From positions 1 through 64,000 of the forward strand of contig JBAYZS010000002.1 of NCBI GenBank assembly GCA_041672395.1: a stretch of 64,000 nt of DNA, given 5' to 3'. The DNA comes from UBA5287 sp041672395 (GTDB taxonomy: Bacteria; Bacteroidota; Bacteroidia; Bacteroidales; Dysgonomonadaceae). Positions 7,368 through 14,662 of this stretch are shown here, in pieces. Positions within the stretch are counted from its first letter, which is position 1. Each line of letters opens with the position of its first letter. The position numbers and the translations under genes were made by a program. Under the pieces are notes generated by a model that saw only the letters and a list, made by a program, of their open reading frames with translations, was not told where the DNA came from and did not search any database.

Positions 7368-8211
7368 CGGAAAAGGCGGAACAGGAAAAAGCAGCATCAG
7401 TGCTGCATTTGCCACACTGCAAAACGAAATTGTGTTAGCCGACTGTGATGTAGATGCAGCTAATCTTTATCTGTTGTTCAATCCAGTTTGTGATGAAGAG
7501 TACATGTTTATTTCGGGACAAAAAACTGTTATAAATCAAGATAAATGTACAGCTTGCGGACTGTGTATTGAATACTGCCGGTTTGATGCCATAATTGAAA
7601 AAGAGAATAAGGTTTGCGTTGTTGAAACCTTGTGCGATGGGTGTTTATTATGCTCGCGTGTTTGTCCGTATGAGGCTATAGATATTGTTGATGAAGACAA
7701 AAGCCGCATGTATGCAGGATATTTTCAAAACGGCAGGATGGTTTACGGACGGCTTGCACCCGGAGAGGAGAACTCGGGCAAGTTGGTCAATAAGGTTCGT
7801 GAAAAAGCAAAACAAATTGCAAAAGAGTCTGGAATCAAAAATATTATAATTGATGGACCGCCGGGAATCGGATGCTCTGTAATAAGCACTATTACCGGTG
7901 TTGATGCTGTTGTGGTTGTAACTGAACCAACTCTGTCAGGGCTTCACGATTTAAAACGTACACTCGAAGTTACCGCAGGTTTTAAATTACAAACGAGTGT
8001 CATTATTAATAAATTCGATATTAATACGGAAATAGCTTCCAAAATTGAGGACTATTGCAATCAAAACAGCATAAAAGTTATGGGTAAGTTGCCTTTTGAC
8101 CCACTTATTGTCGAAGCCATGGTTAATTGTAAGTCTATTACAGATTATGCCCCCGATTCGAAAATAAGTAACTTAATTAGAAAAACTTACTCAAAAATCA
8201 TTGCCGTTTAA
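7348..8211 (+). CDS. MinD-type P-loop ATPase with inserted 2x[4Fe-4S] ferredoxin domain (copy 2)
   Basis: 287 residues from the ATG at 7348; a TTG four codons earlier is possible but adds nothing. Same architecture as the preceding gene: Walker A SGKGGTGKSS (7-16), LADCDVDAAN (30-39), ferredoxin insertion with Cys67, 70, 73, 77 and Cys96, 99, 102, 106, then IIDGPPGIGC near 170. The second cluster motif CLLCSRVCPYEAI is the classical ferredoxin form, whereas copy 1 has CGACSVACEYGAI. The 20-bp overlap with copy 1 suggests translational coupling and a hetero-dimer, as inferred for paired ATPases of this kind in other anaerobes. Confidence 0.92.
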   Translation: MEIAIISGKGGTGKSSISAAFATLQNEIVLADCDVDAANLYLLFNPVCDEEYMFISGQKTVINQDKCTACGLCIEYCRFDAIIEKENKVCVVETLCDGCLLCSRVCPYEAIDIVDEDKSRMYAGYFQNGRMVYGRLAPGEENSGKLVNKVREKAKQIAKESGIKNIIIDGPPGIGCSVISTITGVDAVVVVTEPTLSGLHDLKRTLEVTAGFKLQTSVIINKFDINTEIASKIEDYCNQNSIKVMGKLPFDPLIVEAMVNCKSITDYAPDSKISNLIRKTYSKIIAV

Positions 8212-8224
8212 TTTTATAGATAAA

Positions 8225-9034
8225 ATGAATAATCAACATCAAATTGTTAAAACAAAATTGCCGGATATACAAAAAATTATCATGGTTACATCTGGTAAAG
8301 GCGGAGTAGGAAAATCTACTGTTGCCTCGGGTCTTGCTCTTACATTAGCCCGTGAAGGATATTCTGTCGGTCTTTTAGATGCCGATATCTTTGGGCCGTC
8401 TATTCCTACATTGTTCAAAATTAAAGATGAGGAAAGGCTAACAGTAATGGAGAAAAACGGAAAACAAATCATGGAGCCATTTAACCGGTTCGGGATCAAA
8501 ATTATGTCTATCGGATTTTTCATCGACGAAAAGCAAGCAGTCATTTGGAGAGGTCCTATGGTAACTAATGCTGTTAAGCAACTTTTAATTGAAACAGAAT
8601 GGGGAGAACTCGATTATTTAATCATTGACACTCCTCCGGGAACGGGAGATGTATTGATAACACTCTTACAAAGCTTTTATGTTTCCGGAGCCATCGTTGT
8701 AACCACCCCTCAACAAATGGCGCTTGCCGATGTGCAAAAAGCCATAAACATGCTTCAGGATAATCATATTGGAACACCCATATTGGGCGTTGTAGAAAAC
8801 ATGTCCTGGTTTACTCCTACCATGCATCCGCAAGAAAAATTTTTTATCTTCGGGGAAGGAGGTGCCCAAAAGTTATCAGAAAATTTCAACATTCCTGTTT
8901 TAACACAAATCCCAATTAATGAGCTAATCTGTCAGGGTGCAGACAAAGGAAATTTGAAAGTTATATTTGAAGATTTAAATATCAAATTGGCATTCAAAAG
9001 ATTGGTTGATGCGGTTATAAATCATAAGAAATAA
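8225..9034 (+). CDS. Mrp/NBP35-type ATPase, short form without the CxxC motif
   Basis: 269 residues from the ATG at 8225; the upstream TTG at 8201 would overlap the previous gene by 11 bp and is not favoured. Walker A SGKGGVGKST near 23-32, DADIFGPSIP, FFIDEKQAVIWRGPM, IIDTPPGTGDVL and VVENMSWFTP are diagnostic of Mrp/ApbC Fe-S carrier ATPases. Two usual parts are absent: the N-terminal MIP18/DUF59 domain, and the CxxC pair that normally follows the NMS(Y/W)F segment (here TPTMHPQEKFFIFG). So Fe-S binding by the usual inter-subunit cysteines is doubtful. The operon position suggests it works with the two ferredoxin-type ATPases. Confidence 0.9.
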   Translation: MNNQHQIVKTKLPDIQKIIMVTSGKGGVGKSTVASGLALTLAREGYSVGLLDADIFGPSIPTLFKIKDEERLTVMEKNGKQIMEPFNRFGIKIMSIGFFIDEKQAVIWRGPMVTNAVKQLLIETEWGELDYLIIDTPPGTGDVLITLLQSFYVSGAIVVTTPQQMALADVQKAINMLQDNHIGTPILGVVENMSWFTPTMHPQEKFFIFGEGGAQKLSENFNIPVLTQIPINELICQGADKGNLKVIFEDLNIKLAFKRLVDAVINHKK

Positions 9035-9100
9035 TTTAATGTCTTGGCCGTATCTTAAAGATATGCATAATTTTAATGGAATAAATTAACTTAGTTATCT

Positions 9101-10033
9101 ATGATTTGTTTTGGACCCATACCCTCACGACGTTTAGGAAAAAGTCTTGGGGTTAATAATATCCCCAATCAAAAAATTTGCTCTTACTCTTGCGTTTATT
9201 GTCAGATAGGTGCAAGGCAACGTTTTAGCTATGAAAGAATGGCTATGTACAAACCCGAAGAAATTCGTGAGGAGGTGGCGAAACATCTAAATAAGCTTAA
9301 AGCCGACAATAAGCCCGACTTTATAACTTTTGTTGCAAATGGAGAGCCCACTCTCGATATTAATCTGGGCGAATCCATACTGCTGCTCAAAGAGTTTAAT
9401 ATTCCAATTGCTGTTATAACAAATGGCACCTTACTGGACAATGCTCAGGTACGAGATGAGCTAATGGAGGCCGACTGGGTATCAATTAAAATTGATGCTG
9501 CCGAAGAAAGCATTTGGAGTAAGATTAATAGGCCTCACCATAGCCTTAATTTCGATGATATTTGTGAGGGTAAAAGGCTTTTTGCAAAACAATTTCAGGG
9601 TATACTGGTGTCAGAAACCATGCTAATTGATGACATTAATGATAATGGCTTTAGCGTTGAGTGTACTGCGTATAATGTGTTTTTAACCAATCCATCCAAA
9701 GCATATATTTCAATACCTACGCGTCCACCTGCTATATCTGGTATAAAACCTGCATCGCCCGAGGCTGTAAATACTGCTTACCATATTTTTACTCATCAAG
9801 GGTTAAATACTGAACTTATTCTTGGTTTTGAGGGAACAAACACAGGTTATACTGGCAATGCTAAAGACGATATTCTTAACATTTGTTCCGTGCATCCCAT
9901 TAGAGAGGATACAATGCGAGAACTTCTACATAAAGATAATGCGAATAGTTCAGTTTTAAATGAATTGCTCGAAAGTAAACAGGTTATAGAACTGGAATAC
10001 GATTCGTTAAAATTTTACTTAAGAAATAGATAG
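9101..10033 (+). CDS. Radical SAM protein (COG0731-like)
   Basis: 310 residues. The N-terminus FGPIPSRRLGKSLGVNN followed by CSYSCVYC (Cys27, Cys31, Cys34, the CxxxCxxC motif for the SAM-cleaving [4Fe-4S] cluster) and QIGARQR identifies the COG0731 group, distantly related to wybutosine-type TYW1 enzymes. FVANGEPTLD and AVITNGTLL are the usual glycine-rich SAM-binding and strand motifs; WVSIKIDA follows. The extra C-terminal 80 residues contain no further cysteine cluster that I can see. COG0731 members commonly sit beside NifX-like genes in anaerobes; the substrate is unknown. 66 bp after the Mrp gene, 5 bp before def. Confidence 0.88.
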   Translation: MICFGPIPSRRLGKSLGVNNIPNQKICSYSCVYCQIGARQRFSYERMAMYKPEEIREEVAKHLNKLKADNKPDFITFVANGEPTLDINLGESILLLKEFNIPIAVITNGTLLDNAQVRDELMEADWVSIKIDAAEESIWSKINRPHHSLNFDDICEGKRLFAKQFQGILVSETMLIDDINDNGFSVECTAYNVFLTNPSKAYISIPTRPPAISGIKPASPEAVNTAYHIFTHQGLNTELILGFEGTNTGYTGNAKDDILNICSVHPIREDTMRELLHKDNANSSVLNELLESKQVIELEYDSLKFYLRNR

Positions 10034-10038
10034 AGGTC

Positions 10039-10572
10039 ATGAAATCAAAAGTTTTAATTTACGGGTCGCCATTGCTACGCAAGCATTCTAATATGCTTGA
10101 GGAGGCTCAACAGCAGCTGTTTCAGAATCTATACGACACCCTCGATATGGAGGGTGGTATAGGATTAGCTGCACCCCAAATTGGGGTACTCAAGCGTGTC
10201 TTTATTATTAATACTGAACCCATAGCCAAGTATGATATCTCTGTTGAGAACTTTAGGCGCTTGGTTATTAATCCTGAAATTGTTGACTTTAGCAACGAGA
10301 CATCTATGTATAACGAAGGTTGTTTAAGCATTCCTGAAGTGTATGAGCAGATTAAGCGACCCAATACTCTTAGAGTTAAGTACTTCGACGAACATTTTAA
10401 TCATGTCGATAGGGATATAAGTGGCATTGAGGCTCGCATTTTTCAGCATGAATACGATCATCTGGAAGGTATTCTTTTTATAGATCATATTAATTCTTTT
10501 CGTAAAGCAATAATAATTAATAAGTTAAAGAGAATTCAGCGTATTGGAAAATTAATGAAAAACCATTGGTAG
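10039..10572 (+). CDS. def: Peptide deformylase
   Basis: 177 residues with all three active-site motifs: GIGLAAPQIG (40-49), EGCLS (Cys95) and QHEYDH (His137, Glu138, His141), binding the catalytic Fe2+ or another metal. Removes the formyl group from nascent N-terminal methionine in the cytosol. It starts five bases after the radical SAM stop and its end abuts the DUF4405 gene, so it is part of this specialised operon. Likely a second deformylase besides the housekeeping one expected elsewhere in the genome, but that cannot be checked here. PDF is oxygen-sensitive when iron-loaded, which would suit an anaerobic module. Confidence 0.93.
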   Translation: MKSKVLIYGSPLLRKHSNMLEEAQQQLFQNLYDTLDMEGGIGLAAPQIGVLKRVFIINTEPIAKYDISVENFRRLVINPEIVDFSNETSMYNEGCLSIPEVYEQIKRPNTLRVKYFDEHFNHVDRDISGIEARIFQHEYDHLEGILFIDHINSFRKAIIINKLKRIQRIGKLMKNHW

Positions 10573-10574
10573 AA

Positions 10575-11363
10575 ATGAATAAATTTGTAAAATTTTGTAA
10601 GGATAAGGCAAAGCTGAATTTAACCATCGATATCATCTTATTTTTTCTGTTGATGACTATGGCTGGGCTTGGCTTTCTTATCAAATACACTCTTCTTTCG
10701 GGCGAAAAACGTAATGCTATTTATGGCAATAATGTAAATCTGGAATTGTTGGGTATGGATCGGCATCAGTGGGGTACAGTTCACCTTATAGTAAGCATTG
10801 TCTTTGTTATTTTTACAGTATTGCACATTATTTTTCACTGGAAAATGATTGTTGCTTTCTTTAAAAAATTAATACCCAACCAAATAATTAGAGTGCTTTT
10901 TAGTATCTTTATTTCGGTAGTAGGACTGTTTCTTTTTGTATTTGGCTTCGTTGTAAATCCTGAACAAGTGAAACATAACAATTTGTACCATAATCGAACG
11001 GTTAGCACATCTAACACTTCACTCCAAACAAATATGGACGATTTCACCTTTACTGAAAATAAAGCATTTACAACTATTAAAAAAAACAAAGATGTTAGAA
11101 AAACTCCTGAAGATCATTCCAAACAGGGGGAAAAACAACACAAAAATCATATATATATTGAGGAATATGAAGTTTTGGGTAGCCAAAGCATTAGTTATGT
11201 GTCTGACAAATATAGAGTTTCGGGCATATATATTTGTAATGAACTTGGAATTCCAACCCATTATCAATCGGAGAAATTAGGAAGATTGCGAAAAAAATAT
11301 AATTTTAGCATGTCAGATGTGAGCCGAGCTATTGTCAAGTATAAAAATATCAAGAATCAATAA
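10575..11363 (+). CDS. DUF4405 membrane protein with C-terminal soluble domain
   Basis: 262 residues from the ATG at 10575, two bases after the def stop. Three hydrophobic helices (about 15-37, 68-88 and 102-125) with histidines in RHQWGTVH and LHIIFHWKM, the pattern of DUF4405, a cytochrome b-like family thought to carry haem. After residue about 135 the protein is hydrophilic, with a Lys-rich linker (HSKQGEKQHKNH) and a small C-terminal domain (VSDKYRVSGIYICNELGI, LGRLRKKYNFSM) that I do not recognise. Likely the membrane electron-transfer partner and last gene of the operon. Confidence 0.78.
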   Translation: MNKFVKFCKDKAKLNLTIDIILFFLLMTMAGLGFLIKYTLLSGEKRNAIYGNNVNLELLGMDRHQWGTVHLIVSIVFVIFTVLHIIFHWKMIVAFFKKLIPNQIIRVLFSIFISVVGLFLFVFGFVVNPEQVKHNNLYHNRTVSTSNTSLQTNMDDFTFTENKAFTTIKKNKDVRKTPEDHSKQGEKQHKNHIYIEEYEVLGSQSISYVSDKYRVSGIYICNELGIPTHYQSEKLGRLRKKYNFSMSDVSRAIVKYKNIKNQ

Positions 11364-11379
11364 TATCAAAGCTAAAAAG

Positions 11380-11414
11380 TATATTTGTATAAAATAGCTT
11401 CTCATTTTATACAA
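11380..11414 (+). promoter_or_regulatory. -7 element and perfect 11-bp inverted repeat upstream of the GNAT gene
   Basis: TATATTTG at 11380-11387 fits the Bacteroidota -7 element. Overlapping it, TTGTATAAAAT (11385-11395) and ATTTTATACAA (11404-11414) are exact inverted copies around an 8-bp loop. No T-run follows on the plus strand, so an operator at the transcription start is more likely than a terminator. Confidence 0.55.
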
Positions 11415-11443
11415 GAATAATTTAAAAACAAAACAGAAATAAT

Positions 11444-11776
11444 ATGATAATTCAACACAAAATTGAAAATAATAAACAGGGGAGTTTTTTTATCGAACAA
11501 AACGGGAATCAAATAGCTGAACTTGATTATGATTTAAAAAATAAAATATTAAATGCTTACCACACAAGCGTTAGACCTGAATTAGAGGGGCAAGGAATTG
11601 CCGGAAAACTTTTTGATGAATTGGTAAAATACGCACGTGAAAATGAATATAAAATAATTCCTTCGTGTTCATATATATTGGCAAAATTTAAACGTAATCC
11701 TGAAAAATTTACCGATATATGGTATCGCACAGACGATGAACCTACTGGTGATGCCTGTGGTATAAAACCCAAATAA
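11444..11776 (+). CDS. GNAT-family N-acetyltransferase (COG2388, YjdJ-like)
   Basis: 110 residues, about the usual length for this compact subgroup. YHTSVRPELEGQGIAGKLFD contains the acetyl-CoA-binding Q-x-x-G-x-A/G loop, followed by LVKYARENEYKIIPSCSYI, the typical ending of the COG2388 group. Members acetylate unknown small molecules or protein ends. It has its own promoter-like element at 11380 and so probably stands apart from the operon before it. Confidence 0.85.
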   Translation: MIIQHKIENNKQGSFFIEQNGNQIAELDYDLKNKILNAYHTSVRPELEGQGIAGKLFDELVKYARENEYKIIPSCSYILAKFKRNPEKFTDIWYRTDDEPTGDACGIKPK

Positions 11777-11958
11777 CCATATTTTGAATTGATATAAGAA
11801 AAATACGTAAACACTTATTCCAAAACTTCAAAAAAGAACGAAGTAACTATTATTAACCGAAATAGAAATTATGCTTGTAGAATTACTGCCGTAATTGCTT
11901 ACCTTTCTTGACAAAATTAAGAACTTTATAGAACTTTTTTCTAAATTCTAAGCTTTTT

Positions 11959-12375
11959 ATGATAACAAACAAATATAAGTTCAGGGTGGCTTATTCGGAT
12001 ACTGACAGAATGGGAACAGTTCATCATTCCAACTATGTCAAGTATTATGAAAAAGCAAGATGGGAACTCCTGCGAAAGATAGGAGTTCCTTATCATACAA
12101 TAGAGGATGCAGGAATAATGTGTCCTGTTATTACTATGAAATTTAAATTTATTAAAACAACACAATATGATGAACTTCTTACAGTCGTTACAACCCTGAA
12201 AGCCATTAAGGGCGTACGCATCTGGTTTACATATCGGCTTTATAATGAAAAAAACGAATTAATAAACCAAGCAGAAACAGAACTTGCATTTGTAAGGTTA
12301 AATAATTGGAAACCATGCGCTCCACCTCCTTTTTTATTAAATGCCATTGAAAGAATCATAATGACAGAAAAATAG
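11959..12375 (+). CDS. Acyl-CoA thioesterase, 4HBT (YbgC/FadM-like) family
   Basis: 138 residues forming one hotdog fold. YSDTDRMGTVHHSNYVKYYE (12-31) is the YbgC/FadM active-site segment, with Asp16 as the likely catalytic residue; the rest (ARWELLRKIGVPY, then VRIWFTYRLY) matches the family. Hydrolyses short or medium acyl-CoA thioesters in the cytosol. It converges with ung, whose stop is 20 bp away. Confidence 0.92.
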   Translation: MITNKYKFRVAYSDTDRMGTVHHSNYVKYYEKARWELLRKIGVPYHTIEDAGIMCPVITMKFKFIKTTQYDELLTVVTTLKAIKGVRIWFTYRLYNEKNELINQAETELAFVRLNNWKPCAPPPFLLNAIERIIMTEK

Positions 12376-12394
12376 GATAAATAGACCAGGACAT

Positions 12395-13057
12395 TTACCA
12401 ATCAACAGGTTCCTTGCCTTTCGAAACAAGATATTCGTTGGCTTTACTGAAATGTTGGTTTCCAAAAAATCCTCGGTAGGCCGACAATGGTGATGGATGG
12501 GGCGACTTCAATACGAGATGTTTTCGTGGATCAATTTTTTCTCCTTTTTTCTGTGCATAAGCACCCCATAACATAAAAACTATGTTTTCGCGCTCGTTTG
12601 CAAGGTGCTGGATTGCAGCATCGGTAAATTCTTCCCAACCTTTGTTCTGATGGGATCCGGCTTTGTGTGCTCTTACAGTAAGGGTGGCATTTAATAAAAA
12701 TATGCCTTGCTCACTCCAGCGCTCTAAATTCCCTGATTTGGGAGTATCAATTCCCAAATCATCTTTAATTTCTTTGTAAATATTTACCAATGAGGGTGGT
12801 ATAGCAACTTCATCATTGACGGAAAAGCATAGTCCATGGGCTTGACCTGGTTCATGATAGGGGTCTTGGCCGACAATTACTACTTTTACTTCGTCAAATG
12901 GACATTTGTTGAAGGCATTGAATATGTGTTTTGCCGGTGGATAAACCTTTTGTGTTGAATATTCGTTGCGAACAAAATCGGTAAGTTTTACAAAATATGA
13001 CTTATCGAATTCATCCTGCAAATGTTGTTTCCAACCATCTTCAATTTGAACATCCAT
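12395..13057 (-). CDS. ung: Uracil-DNA glycosylase, family 1
   Basis: 220 residues, full length. GQDPYH (63-68, catalytic Asp65) and the HPSPLSAYRGFFG loop near the C-terminus with the catalytic His are both intact; GLCFSV and LLNATLTVRAHKAGSH complete the uracil pocket. Removes uracil from DNA to start base-excision repair. Thirteen bases downstream of asnA and in the same direction, so probably co-transcribed. Confidence 0.97.
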   Translation of the reverse strand: MDVQIEDGWKQHLQDEFDKSYFVKLTDFVRNEYSTQKVYPPAKHIFNAFNKCPFDEVKVVIVGQDPYHEPGQAHGLCFSVNDEVAIPPSLVNIYKEIKDDLGIDTPKSGNLERWSEQGIFLLNATLTVRAHKAGSHQNKGWEEFTDAAIQHLANERENIVFMLWGAYAQKKGEKIDPRKHLVLKSPHPSPLSAYRGFFGNQHFSKANEYLVSKGKEPVDW

Positions 13058-13070
13058 ATAATCACATATT

Positions 13071-14108
13071 TTAAATCAAATAAATTTGATTCTGTTTGGC
13101 TTTTTCAATCATATCCTGTGGCCATAAACTTGCTTGAATTTCACCGATATGGGCTTTGCGAAGATAGAACATGCATAATCGGGACTGACCAATTCCACCT
13201 CCCATAGTAAGTGGTAATTCATTATTCAACAGTCGTTTATGAAAATACAATGAAGTTCTACTTTCTTGATCTCTGATCTTTAATTGACGTTTTAGAGATT
13301 CAGGATTTACTCTTATACCCATTGATGATAATTCCATTGCTTGATTTAAAACGGGATTCCATACAAGTAAATCACCATTTAGTCCTGAATATCCATCTTC
13401 ATTAATCGTACTCCAATCATCGTAATCCGGTGAACGACCGTCATGCAATTCACCATTAGACAGTTTGTCTCCAATTCCAATAATAAAAACTGCACCAGCT
13501 TCTTTTGTGATTGCATCTTCACGTTCTTTTGGATTGAGTGTGGGATATTTTTGCAACAATTCTTCGGAATGAATAAACGTTATTTCTTTAGGTAATTGGG
13601 GCTTTATTTGTGGAAATATCTCATATACAAGATATTCTGTTCTGAGCATTGATGCATAAATTCTGCAAACAATCTCTTTTAGATAATCCAGGTTTCTGTT
13701 GGAGTCATTAATAACTAATTCCCAATCCCATTGATCTACATACAACGAATGTAAATTATCTAGTTCTTCGTCGGCTCTGATAGCATTCATATCGGTATAA
13801 ATACCATAGCCTTCTTCAATCTCATATTCAGCAAGGGTCAATCGCTTCCATTTTGCAAGGGAATGCACGATTTCTGCAACTTTGTTATTCATGTCTTTGA
13901 TTGGGAAATTAACAGCTCGCTCAACGCCATTCAGGTCGTCATTTATTCCTGTTCCCCTTTCTACAAATAATGGTGCTGTCACTCTTCTTAAACGGAGTTC
14001 CGATGACAGGTTTTGTTGAAAAAAGTCTTTAATACTTTTTATACCCCACTCTGTCTGTTTCAAGTTCAGTAAAGGTGTATAGCCCTGAGGAATATATAAT
14101 TTTGACAT
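13071..14108 (-). CDS. asnA: Aspartate--ammonia ligase (AsnA-type asparagine synthetase)
   Basis: 345 residues from the ATG at 14106-14108 (MSKLYIPQGY, the usual N-terminus); an in-frame start 11 codons upstream gives an atypical leader. Class II tRNA-synthetase-like fold: VTAPLFVERGTGINDDLNG, then VDQWDWELVI, and TMGGGIGQSRLCMFYLRKAH near the end, which is motif 3. Makes asparagine from aspartate, ammonia and ATP. Length matches Bacteroidales homologs, slightly longer than the 330-residue E. coli enzyme. Confidence 0.96.
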   Translation of the reverse strand: MSKLYIPQGYTPLLNLKQTEWGIKSIKDFFQQNLSSELRLRRVTAPLFVERGTGINDDLNGVERAVNFPIKDMNNKVAEIVHSLAKWKRLTLAEYEIEEGYGIYTDMNAIRADEELDNLHSLYVDQWDWELVINDSNRNLDYLKEIVCRIYASMLRTEYLVYEIFPQIKPQLPKEITFIHSEELLQKYPTLNPKEREDAITKEAGAVFIIGIGDKLSNGELHDGRSPDYDDWSTINEDGYSGLNGDLLVWNPVLNQAMELSSMGIRVNPESLKRQLKIRDQESRTSLYFHKRLLNNELPLTMGGGIGQSRLCMFYLRKAHIGEIQASLWPQDMIEKAKQNQIYLI

Positions 14109-14251
14109 AATATTTATACTAATTATGATTTTATGAAACACAAAGATATAATAAACATTTCAATTCGTCAATAATACAATTATTTTTCCAACATTATGAT
14201 AAATATTTAGTTGACTTTAACGTTATTATATCGTTTATCAACATTCTAAAG

Positions 14252-14643
14252 TTAACTGCTTGGAGTCTTTGCGTCATTTCTGAAAGTCGGAAGGTTCCAG
14301 TGATTACGAAGTGCCAACATGCGCAAAGTAAAACAAACAATCATCGCAATAATTGATATCCAATCTCTGGTTAACCAATTGAAATGATCACCCAAAACGA
14401 CTATCAAAGCGCCTATCAAAGCCGCAGATGCATAAACTTCCTTTTCTAATATCACGGGTATTCGGGTGAGCAAGATATCACACGTATGATGCCTCCTCCA
14501 AAGGCTACTGTAAACGCTACTGCACATATACCAAACAAATCAAGACCGCGCTCTTTTGCTGCAGTTGCACCGCTTATGGCAAAAGCAAAAGTACCACCTA
14601 ATTCAAGAAAATAGTAAAACGTATGAAACGTAATATCCATCAT
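14252..14643 (-). pseudogene. TRIC/UPF0126-type membrane protein gene, frameshifted and internally deleted
   Basis: Two overlapping frames together encode what should be one protein. The first (from the ATG at 14643) reads ELGGTFAFAISGATAAKERG, LDLFGICAVAFTVAFGGG then IIRV and soon stops; the second continues with DILLTRIPVILEKEVYASAA, LIGALIVVLG and RMLALRNHWNLP. A two-base surplus in the CACAC run near 14479-14483 (plus strand) breaks the GGGxxRD motif: removing it restores GGGIIRDILL. Even so repaired, the protein would be about 130 residues instead of about 205: the end of domain 1 and the start of domain 2 are missing, as though recombination joined the GGGxxRD motif of the first half to that of the second. 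Confidence 0.85.
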
Positions 14644-14662
14644 TGTAAATAGTTTACTGTTT

